From the NCBI RefSeq assembly GCF_003602095.1, contig NZ_RAHH01000009.1:124001-188000 (forward strand): a stretch of DNA of 64,000 nt, read 5' to 3'. Shown here piece after piece: positions 18,731-28,191 of this stretch. Position 1 is the stretch's first letter, and each line of letters begins with the position of its first letter. A program made the translations under genes and the position numbers. The notes under the pieces are model-generated. The model was given only the letters and a program-made list of their open reading frames with translations, made no database searches and was not told where the DNA came from. Source of the stretch: Rahnella woolbedingensis. GTDB lineage: Bacteria > Pseudomonadota > Gammaproteobacteria > Enterobacterales > Enterobacteriaceae.

Positions 18731-20398
18731 GTGGCTCAATACGTATATTCCATGCATCGCCTCGGCAAAATTGTTCCGCCGAAGCGTCATATTCTTAAGA
18801 ACATCTCCCTGAGTTTTTTCCCTGGCGCCAAAATCGGTGTTCTGGGTCTGAACGGTTCAGGTAAATCCACCCTGCTGCGCATCATGGCCGGTATCGATAC
18901 CGACATCGAAGGTGAAGCACGTCCGCAACCTGATCTGAAAATCGGTTATCTGCCGCAGGAACCACAGCTGAACATGGAACACACCGTGCGTGAGTCCGTG
19001 GAAGAAGCCGTTTCTGAAGTCGTTGGCGCGTTAAAACGTCTTGATGAAGTCTATGCGCTGTACGCTGAGCCGGAAGCTGATTTCGACAAACTGGCCGCTG
19101 AACAGGGCCGTCTGGAAGAAGTCATTCAGGCGCACGATGGTCATAACCTGAACAGCCAGCTGGAACGTGCTGCGGATGCGCTGCGCCTGCCAGACTGGGA
19201 TGCGAAAGTCGCTACCCTGTCCGGTGGTGAACGCCGCCGTGTGGCACTTTGCCGCCTGCTGCTGGAAAAACCAGACATGCTGCTGCTCGACGAACCGACC
19301 AACCACCTGGATGCAGAATCCGTGGCATGGCTGGAACGCTTCCTGCACGACTTCGAAGGTACCGTTGTGGCGATTACCCATGACCGTTACTTCCTCGATA
19401 ACGTCGCCGGTTGGATCTTGGAGCTTGACCGCGGTGAAGGTATTCCGTGGGAAGGTAACTATTCCACGTGGCTGGAACAAAAAGATGAACGTCTGGCGCA
19501 GGAAGCTTCTTCTGAAGCGGCCCGTCGTAAATCTATTGAGAAAGAGCTGGAGTGGGTTCGTCAGGGCGCGAAAGGCCGTCAGTCTAAAGGCAAAGCCCGT
19601 CTGGCACGCTTTGAAGAGCTGAACAACACTGAATACCAGAAACGTAACGAAACCAACGAACTATTCATTCCACCAGGTCCACGTCTGGGTGACAAAGTCG
19701 TTGAAGTGAAAAACCTGAGCAAATCTTATGGTGATCGCGTTCTGATCGACGACCTGTCGTTCTCCGTACCGAAAGGCGCAATCGTCGGGATTATCGGTCC
19801 GAACGGTGCCGGTAAATCGACCCTGTTCCGTATGATGTCAGGTCAGGAAGAAGCCAACGGCGGTACCATCGAGCTGGGCGATACCGTGAAACTGGCATCT
19901 GTGGATCAGTTCCGTGATTCCATGGACAACAGCAAAACCGTGTGGGAAGAAGTGTCCGGTGGTCAGGACATTATGCGTGTCGGCACCACTGAAATGCCAA
20001 GCCGTGCTTACGTTGGCCGCTTCAACTTCAAAGGTGTTGATCAGGGCAAACGCGTGGGCGAATTGTCCGGTGGTGAGCGTGGCCGTCTGCATCTGGCAAA
20101 ACTGCTGCAGGTTGGCGGCAACATGTTGCTGCTCGATGAACCGACCAACGACCTCGACATCGAAACCCTGCGCGCTCTGGAAAACGCCCTGCTGGAGTTC
20201 CCGGGCTGCGCGATGGTCATTTCCCATGACCGCTGGTTCCTCGACCGTATCGCGACTCACATCCTCGATTATCAGGATGAAGGTAAAGTCGAATTCTTCG
20301 AAGGTAACTTCACAGAATACGAAGAATACAAAAAACGGACTTTAGGTGCCGAAGCGTTAGAGCCGAAGCGCATCAAGTACAAAAAGATGATCAAGTAA
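18731..20398 (+). CDS. ettA: Energy-dependent translational throttle protein EttA (ABC-F ATPase)
   Basis: A cytoplasmic ABC-F protein that binds the ribosomal E site and gates the first elongation step according to the ATP/ADP ratio. Two ATPase domains are present: Walker A GLNGSGKST (about residue 40) and GPNGAGKST (about 360), signature LSGGERRR and LSGGERGR, Walker B LLLDEPTNHLD and LLLDEPTNDLD. The linker between domains carries the charged segment ELEWVRQGAKGRQSKGKARL typical of the P-site tRNA interaction motif. A GTG at 18731 gives 555 residues, the E. coli length. The frame is open further upstream, but that part has no similarity. Confidence 0.96.
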   Translation: MAQYVYSMHRLGKIVPPKRHILKNISLSFFPGAKIGVLGLNGSGKSTLLRIMAGIDTDIEGEARPQPDLKIGYLPQEPQLNMEHTVRESVEEAVSEVVGALKRLDEVYALYAEPEADFDKLAAEQGRLEEVIQAHDGHNLNSQLERAADALRLPDWDAKVATLSGGERRRVALCRLLLEKPDMLLLDEPTNHLDAESVAWLERFLHDFEGTVVAITHDRYFLDNVAGWILELDRGEGIPWEGNYSTWLEQKDERLAQEASSEAARRKSIEKELEWVRQGAKGRQSKGKARLARFEELNNTEYQKRNETNELFIPPGPRLGDKVVEVKNLSKSYGDRVLIDDLSFSVPKGAIVGIIGPNGAGKSTLFRMMSGQEEANGGTIELGDTVKLASVDQFRDSMDNSKTVWEEVSGGQDIMRVGTTEMPSRAYVGRFNFKGVDQGKRVGELSGGERGRLHLAKLLQVGGNMLLLDEPTNDLDIETLRALENALLEFPGCAMVISHDRWFLDRIATHILDYQDEGKVEFFEGNFTEYEEYKKRTLGAEALEPKRIKYKKMIK

Positions 20399-20417
20399 TC
20401 GTCTTGATAAAACAGCT

Positions 20418-20441
20418 AAGGCCCGGAAACGGGCCTTTTTT
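20418..20441 (+). terminator. Intrinsic terminator after ettA
   Basis: AAGGCCCG / CGGGCCTT stem with a GAAA loop followed by T-run, 20 bp after the ettA stop. Confidence 0.9.
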
Positions 20442-20462
20442 ATGGCTGCAATTCACTGAAGT

Positions 20463-21371
20463 TTATCCCGCCAGCGCCTCGCTGTAACTTTTCGCAAAGC
20501 CATATTCTTCCAGCATAAAATCAATGAAACAGGCCAGTGCCGGTGAATTCAGTTTCCGCCCCGGATAGACCAGATACAAATCGTTCCCTTCTGCTTCCCA
20601 CTGCGGCAATACCCGCACCAGCGTTCCCTGTGCCACTTCGTCATGACATAAAAAGGCCGGTAACAGCGTGATGCCCGCCCCCGCCAGCGCGCATTCCCGT
20701 GCATACAGCAGATTGTCGGTGGTGTGCGCAGAAGGCAACAGCCAGCGGTGATAGGTTTCGCCATGATGCAGCACCCATTCCGACCAGGCCCGGTGCGCAA
20801 TGCAGTGATGCGATGCCAGCTGTTGCGGCGTTTCAATTGCCGGATGTTGCGCCAGATACGCCGGTGACGCCAGCAGATAGCGCGGGCAGTGTCCCAGTTC
20901 GCGGCCAATCAGCGAAGAATCCTGCGGCTTACCGGTACGCAGCGCGATATCAAACCCTTCCTGCACCAGATCCACCATCGCATCAGAAACTGAGACTTCC
21001 AGCGACACATCGGGATAGCGCTTTTGAAATTCGACATTCACCCGCGCCAGCAGCGTTGCCCCCAGCCCCGCCGGACTGGTGATGCGCAGACGCCCGCTCG
21101 GGTTATCGCGCAGACGGCGGATCGCCAGCTCTGCCCGCTCGCTGGCCTGCATCATTTCCTGACAGTGGATCAGATAGCGTTCACCGGCAAACGTCAGATT
21201 CAGCTGGCGGGTGGTGCGGTTGAGTAACCGTATACCGACGGATTTTTCCAGTTGACTGATGCGCTGACTGACGCTGGATTTGGGCAAACCCGCCCGGCTG
21301 GCGGCCTGAGTGAAGCTGCCGCATTCCGCCACCAGCGCAAACAGCGCCATATCCTGTAATTGTTTAAACAT
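20463..21371 (-). CDS. LysR-family transcriptional regulator
   Basis: The N-terminal winged helix (GSFTQAASRAGLPKSSVSQR, then ISQLEKSVGIRLLNRTTRQL) is a canonical LysR DNA-binding domain. Residues about 90-295 form the periplasmic-binding-protein-like effector domain. Length of 302 residues is normal. It belongs to the large CrgA/DsdC-like LysR branch common beside oxidoreductases. It is divergent from the zinc-type alcohol dehydrogenase gene, with 108 bp between starts, so it most likely regulates that gene. The inducer is unknown. Confidence 0.9.
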   Translation of the reverse strand: MFKQLQDMALFALVAECGSFTQAASRAGLPKSSVSQRISQLEKSVGIRLLNRTTRQLNLTFAGERYLIHCQEMMQASERAELAIRRLRDNPSGRLRITSPAGLGATLLARVNVEFQKRYPDVSLEVSVSDAMVDLVQEGFDIALRTGKPQDSSLIGRELGHCPRYLLASPAYLAQHPAIETPQQLASHHCIAHRAWSEWVLHHGETYHRWLLPSAHTTDNLLYARECALAGAGITLLPAFLCHDEVAQGTLVRVLPQWEAEGNDLYLVYPGRKLNSPALACFIDFMLEEYGFAKSYSEALAG

Positions 21372-21479
21372 GATTGTTCACCTGAGACGAACACTTTGTT
21401 AGTTATTGTCCATCTTATCAGCTTCCCGCACGAGGGCTAGACTGTCTGTATACCCGAAGCAATAAATGGAGAAATTCTG

Positions 21480-22481
21480 ATGTCTGTTAAAGCAATCGCA
21501 GTAAACCCGAAAGATCCGGCGCACTTTGTGGCTGTTGAATTACCACAGCCTGTCGCGAAAGATTACGATCTGCTGGTGGAAGTGAAAGCCGTGTCAATTA
21601 ATCCGGTTGATACCAAAGTGCATAAAGGCGTGCAAAAAAGCGGTCTGGACGCGCCAAAAGTGCTGGGCTGGGATGCCAGCGGTATCGTTAAATCGGTCGG
21701 CAGCGCGGTGAATAATTTCAAAGCCGGTGATGAGGTCTGGTACGCCGGAGATATCACCCGTTCAGGCAGCAATGCAACTGAACAACTGATCGACTCACGT
21801 ATTGTTTCCCTCAAACCCAAAAGCCTGGACTGGGCGCAGGCCGCCGCGATGCCGCTGACCACGCTGACGGCCTGGGAATCGCTGTTCGAGCATCTGAAAA
21901 TTCAGGACGCTTCGGCGGATAAAACTCTGTTGATCATCGGCGGTGCCGGTGGCGTTGGATCGCTGGCGATCCCTTTTGCATCGCTGCGCAGTAAAGTGAA
22001 AGTGATCGCGACGGCTTCCCGTCCGGAATCCGCCCAATGGTGTCTGGATCGCGGAGCGGATCTGACCGTGAATTACAAAGATCTGAAAGGGGAACTGGCA
22101 AAGCACGATATTAAACAGGTGGATTTCATTCTTTGCCTGAACGATACCGACGGTCACTGGGCAGCCATTACCGATCTGATCGCGCCGATGGGCCACATCT
22201 GTACCATCGTTGAAAACGAACATCCGCTGGATATGAACAAGCTGAAACTGAAAAGCGCCGCGCTGCACTGGGAACTGATGTATACCCGCAGCATGTTCAC
22301 CACGCCGGATATTGCCGAACAGGGCGAAATACTTAAACAAGTCGCCGCGCTGGTGGACGAAGGCAAAGTGCAAACCACGCTGAGCGAAACCCTTCACGGC
22401 CTGACCGTCGAAAGCATTGAAGCCGCACATGCCAAAGTGATCGATGGCCATATGCAGGGCAAAGTCGTCGTCGCGTTCTGA
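21480..22481 (+). CDS. Zinc-binding-family alcohol dehydrogenase / quinone oxidoreductase-like protein
   Basis: A medium-chain dehydrogenase/reductase. The N-terminal GroES-like domain (residues 1-140) has VSINPVDTKVHKG and VLGWDASGIVKSVG. The Rossmann NADP-binding loop IIGGAGGVGSLAI lies near residue 155. The cysteine and histidine ligands of the catalytic zinc are not seen at their usual place, so a zinc-free quinone-oxidoreductase-type activity (ZADH1/YhdH-like) is more likely than alcohol oxidation. Length of 333 residues is typical. A divergent LysR gene is the probable regulator. The substrate is unknown. Confidence 0.85.
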   Translation: MSVKAIAVNPKDPAHFVAVELPQPVAKDYDLLVEVKAVSINPVDTKVHKGVQKSGLDAPKVLGWDASGIVKSVGSAVNNFKAGDEVWYAGDITRSGSNATEQLIDSRIVSLKPKSLDWAQAAAMPLTTLTAWESLFEHLKIQDASADKTLLIIGGAGGVGSLAIPFASLRSKVKVIATASRPESAQWCLDRGADLTVNYKDLKGELAKHDIKQVDFILCLNDTDGHWAAITDLIAPMGHICTIVENEHPLDMNKLKLKSAALHWELMYTRSMFTTPDIAEQGEILKQVAALVDEGKVQTTLSETLHGLTVESIEAAHAKVIDGHMQGKVVVAF

Positions 22482-22516
22482 TCCCGACGTATCTGTCTGG
22501 TCCTTTCACGGATAAA

Positions 22517-22551
22517 TAAAAAAGCCCCGTCACTTTCATGGCGGGGCTTTA
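22517..22551. terminator. Bidirectional terminator
   Basis: AAAGCCCCG (22521-22529) pairs with CGGGGCTTT (22542-22550), with A-run before and T after. It lies between the convergent dehydrogenase and DUF2950 genes. Confidence 0.85.
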
Positions 22552-22584
22552 TTGCTTATTCACTATGACAAGCAGGCATTATGG

Positions 22585-23442
22585 CTATTCGCCATCATCC
22601 ACTTTCTGCCATTTGGCGTCCGGGTCAAATGTCGTGAGCGCACGCGCTGCAGCATCGGTTTGCAGCCCGAGATCCTGCTGATATATTTCGCCCCGCTGGT
22701 CGGTCATAAAACTGGTGACACCGGTATGACCATACACCGCCGGCCAGGCAATCAGCGCAAAGCCTTTGGTCATCTTGCCGTTTTCAATATAGCTGAAGGC
22801 ACCGCCGCTGGCATTCGCGCCCTGCGACGTCAGAATGCGGTAATAATATCCGTGATAATCAGCCCCCGGCTGAGCATCGCCAAAGGCAGGCCCCAGCGGG
22901 CTTGGCGCTTCGCCTTCTTTAACCGGCCAGTACAGGCCATCGTGCTGCCCTTCGGTGCTGATAAACCGCTGAGCGTATTCCCCCGCAGTTTGCTGATACT
23001 GGTGCTGGGCATCGGCATAAGCGGCCACCGCCTGAATCGCGGAAAGCTCATTACGACCTATCGTGCGGGTTTCAATTTCCGCCGCCCCGGCCACCATATC
23101 AAATGACCAGCCCTGCGCTGTCTGCTTCATCGGGATCGGCAGCTGCCAGTTCTCCGTCCCGACGTTCAGATGCGCAACATCACCTTCAGTGGCAATCTTA
23201 TGGCTGATTTTCCAGTCCCGCAGGAAACGCGCAACTTCATCCGGATCGACGTCTTTTTCAGGCAGATAAACCCGCCATTTATCACCCAAAATCTTCTGCA
23301 ACGCGGCGTCGTCATGGGTATCAATCGCTTTCACCAGCGCCTGTGCGGCCAGATCGGGACTGCTAAACATCTGCTGCGCGAAGCCAGTCAGAGGCAATAA
23401 TAACAAGCCTACTGAAATCAACGTATTACGCAATGTCTTCAT
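22585..23442 (-). CDS. DUF2950 family exported protein
   Basis: An exported protein of unknown function. A signal peptide of about 22 residues (ISVGLLLLPLTGFAQ) precedes the domain. Recognisable DUF2950 features are the early helical DLAAQALVKAIDTHDDAALQ segment and the aromatic-rich core PGADYHGYYYRILTSQG near residue 195. Length of 285 residues is usual. It follows the DUF3300 gene by 17 bp on the same strand and almost certainly forms an operon with it. Genes of these two families often sit together in proteobacteria. No enzymatic motif can be named. Confidence 0.85.
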   Translation of the reverse strand: MKTLRNTLISVGLLLLPLTGFAQQMFSSPDLAAQALVKAIDTHDDAALQKILGDKWRVYLPEKDVDPDEVARFLRDWKISHKIATEGDVAHLNVGTENWQLPIPMKQTAQGWSFDMVAGAAEIETRTIGRNELSAIQAVAAYADAQHQYQQTAGEYAQRFISTEGQHDGLYWPVKEGEAPSPLGPAFGDAQPGADYHGYYYRILTSQGANASGGAFSYIENGKMTKGFALIAWPAVYGHTGVTSFMTDQRGEIYQQDLGLQTDAAARALTTFDPDAKWQKVDDGE

Positions 23443-23459
23443 TTCCTTTCCTCGTCAGT

Positions 23460-25112
23460 CTAGCGGCGATGCAAATGCACCGGCTCTGCGTTCGCAGGGC
23501 GTGCATGCTGGAAATTCTGCATATGCTGGCGGCTCTGATTGCCACGCGCCTGCTGCTGTTGCCACGATGGCGCACGGCTTGAGTTCCCGCTGAACGCCGT
23601 GCTGCGTGAGGCATTATTATTTCCCTGATGGAAATTCTGCCTTTGCTGCATAGCGTTATGCTGATTCAGCTGCCCCCCGTTCTGATGCTGTAAAGATTGC
23701 CGGTTCTGCGAAATCGACTCATGCTGCTGACTCAACTGACCTGCGGAAACATGATGGTTGCCGGGTGACGCAGCAGCACGACTGGCAGTGGCCGGATGTT
23801 GCTGCGGTCTGTGTTGCGGATTCACCTGATGATTGTTCATCACGGAGGCCGCCTGCTGACGACGTTGGTCCAGCGTCTGATTCTGTACGCCGCCGTTGTT
23901 ACGCCCGACTGCATTACTGGCGTTAAAACTGTGAGAATTGCTGTCGTAACCACGAAAATTATTGCGCTGCGCCGCATTATTCAGCGCCTGCTTTTGCGTG
24001 GCCCCGCTGAGGTTTGCCGTGTGATTTGCCAAACCTGCGTTAAAGGCAGGATTATGCTGCCAGCCTGCGGTATTGCCGGAGCCCGGATGGTTCACCACAT
24101 TGCTGTTGTTGTTTCCGGAAATGCGGTTGTAGTTGTTCACGTTCACATGGACGTAATTATTCTGCGATCCGCCGCCGTGATGCCCGTCATCATGGTGATC
24201 GTCATGATGATCGTAATCATCGTGATGGTCATAATCGTCGTGATGATGATGATCGTCATCCCAGTCGATGCTGCCGAAAATCGCGTAAGTCGCTGCGACA
24301 CCCACGCCAAATCCAATGCCTGACGCCATACCATTCACAAACTGCTCACCCGGTGGTGGTGGCAGATAGACTGGCGGATAAGCCGGTGTCGGCCACGCGC
24401 CGTACACCACGTTCGGGTTGTAACTGGGCACATACACCACCTGCGGATCGGCAGATTCAATCACGATAGTCTGCTGCGCCGGAGCACCTTTCACCACCGT
24501 GGTCGAAGCCGGTTTCGGTTTAACAGTCACCGTCTGCTGCGGAGTGCTTTTCAGCGCTCCGCTCTTTTGCGCCACTTCACGGAATTTCTGCACGGTATTC
24601 ATGACGTCATCAGGTTGCGCCAGAAACGCGTTACCTAGATTTTGTACCCATGCCGGATCTTCGCCCATCAGCGCCAGAAGCTGCGGGAATGCCACCAGCG
24701 ATTTCACACTCGGATCCCAGGGTTCGTTCGCGACCTGTGTCACTGCGGCGTCACCCTGACTTTGCGGATGGTCACGCGACCATTGCACCGCCTGAATCAC
24801 GTTAGTCGGATAAGTCGAGGCCATCAGCACCTGCGAAAGCAGACTGTCAGGATAGAGCGCCACGGGCGCCACCCACTGATCGAGCTGAGCCTGAGTAAAA
24901 GCTGGCGGCGTCACTGCCGCTGCCGGAACGGGTGTAAGTGCCGGTGCAGTTGCCGGTACCGCTGCGGGTGCAGGTGCTGGCGCAGTTTGGGTAGTGGTTT
25001 CTGCCTGACTGCTGACCGGTAGCCAGCCTTTCATAAACATGACACTGGCAAGAGCAAATGCGCCCGCACCGCACAGAACTGCGATACCCCAGGGCTTGAA
25101 TGATAAATTCAT
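23460..25112 (-). CDS. DUF3300 family envelope protein with His-rich and Q/N-rich regions
   Basis: A membrane-anchored or exported protein of unknown function. From the chosen ATG at 25112 (preceded by AAGGTGG) it has 550 residues. An N-terminal hydrophobic anchor of about 20 residues is followed by an Ala/Pro/Thr-rich linker (about 35-70). The DUF3300 domain (about 75-250) has LDQWVAPVALYPDSLLSQVL and VYVPSYNPNVVYGAW. A short glycine-rich hydrophobic stretch follows, then a His/Asp cluster at about 280-312, and a 230-residue tail very rich in Gln, Asn and His. The His/Asp cluster suggests metal binding and the tail is disordered or aggregation-prone; both are inference. It leads an operon with DUF2950. 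Confidence 0.87.
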   Translation of the reverse strand: MNLSFKPWGIAVLCGAGAFALASVMFMKGWLPVSSQAETTTQTAPAPAPAAVPATAPALTPVPAAAVTPPAFTQAQLDQWVAPVALYPDSLLSQVLMASTYPTNVIQAVQWSRDHPQSQGDAAVTQVANEPWDPSVKSLVAFPQLLALMGEDPAWVQNLGNAFLAQPDDVMNTVQKFREVAQKSGALKSTPQQTVTVKPKPASTTVVKGAPAQQTIVIESADPQVVYVPSYNPNVVYGAWPTPAYPPVYLPPPPGEQFVNGMASGIGFGVGVAATYAIFGSIDWDDDHHHHDDYDHHDDYDHHDDHHDDGHHGGGSQNNYVHVNVNNYNRISGNNNSNVVNHPGSGNTAGWQHNPAFNAGLANHTANLSGATQKQALNNAAQRNNFRGYDSNSHSFNASNAVGRNNGGVQNQTLDQRRQQAASVMNNHQVNPQHRPQQHPATASRAAASPGNHHVSAGQLSQQHESISQNRQSLQHQNGGQLNQHNAMQQRQNFHQGNNNASRSTAFSGNSSRAPSWQQQQARGNQSRQHMQNFQHARPANAEPVHLHRR

Positions 25113-25456
25113 TCGGACCACCTTAAAAAGCCTCAGCGAATTGAGAGGCACAATGAATGAGTATAATCGGACAAATAAAACTCAACGGGTGCCACTCTAT
25201 TTTTATTTCATGAATGGGATTTACGCATAAAATGCGCAATAAAAATGACAAGAAATGGAAATCACTCAATCACTTGAATAGAGGGGATATTTTATTTCTC
25301 AGCGTTACAAACTGAATTACTAAATCTTAACGGGTTTTTAATTCGATGAATTCATTAATAATTATAGAAAATAAATGCCCGACCAATCATTCACTAAATG
25401 AATAATAAAAAAGCGCGCATTCAGCGGAACACACGCCTTTTAAATGCTGTCTTTGA
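25113..25456. other. Intergenic region between nadR and the DUF3300 operon
   Basis: AT-rich. It contains the DUF3300 promoter region and, around 25405-25442, an imperfect hairpin (minus strand AAAAGGCGTG ... GCGCGCTTTTTT) that may terminate nadR. No gene is recognised. Confidence 0.45.
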
Positions 25457-26716
25457 TCAGCTGAAAGGTGTCTCATTCAGCCGGCTGGTATCGGCGGCCA
25501 GCATGTTCTGCACCAGTTCCACACATTCGAGAAAACGCTGATCGTAATCTGAAGATTCAACGTGAACATAATCCACTTTGTTTTCTTTCAGCATCTCGAT
25601 GAGTAAATTCTGGAAAGACATCCGGTCAGTGTTACTGCCCAGACTGCGCAGGCCGTCGGCCACCCACGGCGTGTTGTTTTCCAGTAAAATCACCAGATCA
25701 AACCGGTATTCGTCCATCAGCGCCTGCACGAACGGATGCTCACGCCCCTCATATTTTTTACAAAAAGCCTGAGTAGTCAGGAAATCCGTATCAATAAAGG
25801 CCACTTTATTGGCATATTTCACTGCAAAATCAATGTACTGCGCCTGACCGAGCGCGATTTTATCGTAATCCGAATATTGCAGCGCCATTTCGTCACCGCC
25901 CAGATGCGAGAACACATAATCGCGGCCATATTCCCAGGCGCTGGTGGTGTTGAAAATGTTAGCCAGTTTATTCACCAGCGTGGATTTTCCGCTGGATTCT
26001 CCACCGAGCACCGCCACGGTCCGCACGAAGAACGGCTTCACTTCGGTCGGAATATAATCCCAGTAACGGAATGGATCCTGACGGATCTGACGGCCGCTGA
26101 TATTCATAAACGAACGTTTCGGGTCGATCAGCACGGTTTCAATACCAAGATGTTCACGGTATTGCGGCGCATCAGCTTCTTCGCTGGAATAAATGGTATT
26201 CGGTTCAATGCCTTTCTGGCCCATGAACTCTTTAATACCCCGCCCCCAGACGTCCCAGCCATGCGGATAGGGTTCCATCCCTTCTTCGTTAAAGGCATGA
26301 ATACGAATGTTTTTCTGATATTTAAACGTCTGCAATAACCAGCGCAGGCGGTCGCTGACCGTTGGCTGCTGAGACATTGAACTGTTTTCAAACAGCTCGC
26401 GATCGCGCGGCTCGTCATAGCCCATAATGATATGCAGTTCATCCACCTGGCTACAGGCGCGCTGGATCAGATAGATATGGCCGGTGTGCAGCGGATAAAA
26501 CTTGCCGAACACCACGCCGATATTCTTTTCACGACGGGGAAACTCAAGATCAAGGAAGCGGTGCAAAGCCTCCAGCTTCTGAGCGCTGGGACTTTTTATC
26601 TTGGCATTCAACAACTGACTGAGATAACCCTTAGTCATTCCGCTGGCCTCGGCCACCTGTTGCAGCGTGCGTCCCTGTTGTTTAATCGCGGTTTTTAGAT
26701 AGTCGAACTGTGACAT
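25457..26716 (-). CDS. nadR: Trifunctional NAD regulator NadR (repressor, NMN adenylyltransferase, ribosylnicotinamide kinase)
   Basis: NadR represses NAD synthesis and transport genes and also makes NMN and NAD from nicotinamide riboside. An N-terminal Xre-type helix-turn-helix (residues 1-55, TLQQVAEASGMTKGYLSQLL) is followed by the nucleotidyltransferase domain with GKFYPLHTGHIYLI (about 65-225). The C-terminal kinase has the P-loop GGESSGKSTLVNKLAN (about 235-410). Length of 419 residues is slightly above E. coli's 410. Order nadR-radA-serB is that of E. coli; radA starts 72 bp upstream on the same strand. Confidence 0.97.
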   Translation of the reverse strand: MSQFDYLKTAIKQQGRTLQQVAEASGMTKGYLSQLLNAKIKSPSAQKLEALHRFLDLEFPRREKNIGVVFGKFYPLHTGHIYLIQRACSQVDELHIIMGYDEPRDRELFENSSMSQQPTVSDRLRWLLQTFKYQKNIRIHAFNEEGMEPYPHGWDVWGRGIKEFMGQKGIEPNTIYSSEEADAPQYREHLGIETVLIDPKRSFMNISGRQIRQDPFRYWDYIPTEVKPFFVRTVAVLGGESSGKSTLVNKLANIFNTTSAWEYGRDYVFSHLGGDEMALQYSDYDKIALGQAQYIDFAVKYANKVAFIDTDFLTTQAFCKKYEGREHPFVQALMDEYRFDLVILLENNTPWVADGLRSLGSNTDRMSFQNLLIEMLKENKVDYVHVESSDYDQRFLECVELVQNMLAADTSRLNETPFS

Positions 26717-26788
26717 GCCTTGTCCTCAGGTTTTCTGTACTAAACAAAAAATAGCACAAAGGCACTTATCAGTAACAGCGGATAACCG

Positions 26789-28171
26789 TTACAAATCGTC
26801 GAGGATGGCCAGTGCATCGGCCAGTTTTTTGACGCCAAACACCTGCATACCTGCCGGAACTTTCTTCGGCACGTTGGCATGGGGCACAATCGCACGCTTA
26901 AAGCCGTGCTTCGCCGCTTCGGTAATACGTTCCTGACCGCTCGGTACAGGGCGAATTTCTCCCGCAAGACCGACTTCGCCGAAGACCACCAGATCCTGTG
27001 GCAACGGACGATCGCGCAGGCTGGAGACCAGCGAAAGCAACAGCGCTAAGTCAGCACTGGTTTCAGTGACTTTCACACCGCCGACCACGTTGACGAACAC
27101 ATCCTGGTCCGCCATCTGTAATCCGCCGTGACGATGCAAAACAGCCAGCAAAATGGCCAGACGGTTCTGTTCCAGACCCACTGCCACGCGACGCGGATTG
27201 CCCATCATCGACTGATCGACCAGCGCCTGAACCTCAACCAGCAACGGACGCGTTCCTTCCCACAGCACCATTACGGAGCTGCCGGAAGTAATTTCATCAC
27301 CGCGGCTGAGGAAAATCGCTGAAGGGTTGCTGACTTCACGAAGCCCCTGCTCTGTCATGGCAAACACGCCCAGCTCATTGACCGCACCAAAACGGTTTTT
27401 GTGGCTGCGCAGCGTACGGAAACGCGAATCGGCGTCACCATCGAGCAATACCGAACAGTCGATACAGTGCTCAAGCACTTTCGGGCCAGCCAGCGAACCG
27501 TCTTTGGTCACATGGCCCACCATCACAATTGCCACGCCACGCGTTTTGGCGAAACGGGTCAGATACGCCGCCGTTTCACGCACCTGCGCAACCGTGCCCG
27601 GCGAAGACTGGATATCCGCCATATGCATCACCTGAATGGAGTCGATCACCATCAGTTTTGGCTGCTCAACATCAGCAATTTCACAAATCTGCTCGATGCT
27701 GGTTTCCGACAACATATTCATGTTAGCCGTCGGTAACCCCAGACGGTGGGCACGCATCGCCACCTGCTGCAAAGATTCTTCGCCGGTGACGTACAGAGTT
27801 TTCATGTTTTCGCTGAGGTGACACAAGATTTGCAGCAGCAATGTACTTTTACCGGCGCCGGGATTACCGCCGATCAGAATGGCGCTGCCGGGCACCACAC
27901 CGCCGCCCAACACGCGGTCGAACTCTTTGAAACCGGTGCTGAAACGCGGAAGTTCATCGAGGCTGATATCCGAGAGTTTCTGCACGCGACTGACGCCTGC
28001 ATCCCCGGCATATCCGGTCAGACGCTCGTTACGCGCCACAGTCGGGGAAGCCGCCAAACGGATTTCAGTAATGCTGTTCCAGGCCTGACAGGCACTACAC
28101 TGCCCTTGCCAGCGCGGATAATCTGCGCCACATTCATTACACACAAATGCACGTTTTGCTGCTTTTGCCAC
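26789..28171 (-). CDS. radA: DNA repair protein RadA
   Basis: A RecA-like ATPase that drives branch migration of recombination intermediates. An N-terminal C4 zinc finger (CNECGADYPRWQGQCSAC) is followed by Walker A GNPGAGKSTLL near residue 97, Walker B LMVIDSIQVMH, and the RadA-specific KNRFG motif in SHKNRFGAVNELG near residue 255. A Lon-protease-like C-terminal domain runs to residue 460. Length matches E. coli. It lies 20 bp after serB and probably shares its transcript. Confidence 0.97.
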   Translation of the reverse strand: MAKAAKRAFVCNECGADYPRWQGQCSACQAWNSITEIRLAASPTVARNERLTGYAGDAGVSRVQKLSDISLDELPRFSTGFKEFDRVLGGGVVPGSAILIGGNPGAGKSTLLLQILCHLSENMKTLYVTGEESLQQVAMRAHRLGLPTANMNMLSETSIEQICEIADVEQPKLMVIDSIQVMHMADIQSSPGTVAQVRETAAYLTRFAKTRGVAIVMVGHVTKDGSLAGPKVLEHCIDCSVLLDGDADSRFRTLRSHKNRFGAVNELGVFAMTEQGLREVSNPSAIFLSRGDEITSGSSVMVLWEGTRPLLVEVQALVDQSMMGNPRRVAVGLEQNRLAILLAVLHRHGGLQMADQDVFVNVVGGVKVTETSADLALLLSLVSSLRDRPLPQDLVVFGEVGLAGEIRPVPSGQERITEAAKHGFKRAIVPHANVPKKVPAGMQVFGVKKLADALAILDDL

Positions 28172-28191
28172 AACTTACCTCTTTGTATTTA

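Noticed and set aside
24178-24270. GAT/CAT microsatellite-like stretch
   Set aside because: It is the coding sequence of the His/Asp block of the DUF3300 protein on the minus strand, not a separate repeat.
23796-24323. Long open frame antisense to the DUF3300 gene
   Set aside because: Created by the biased codon content of the opposite strand; product is repetitive Val/Ile/Met and resembles no protein family.
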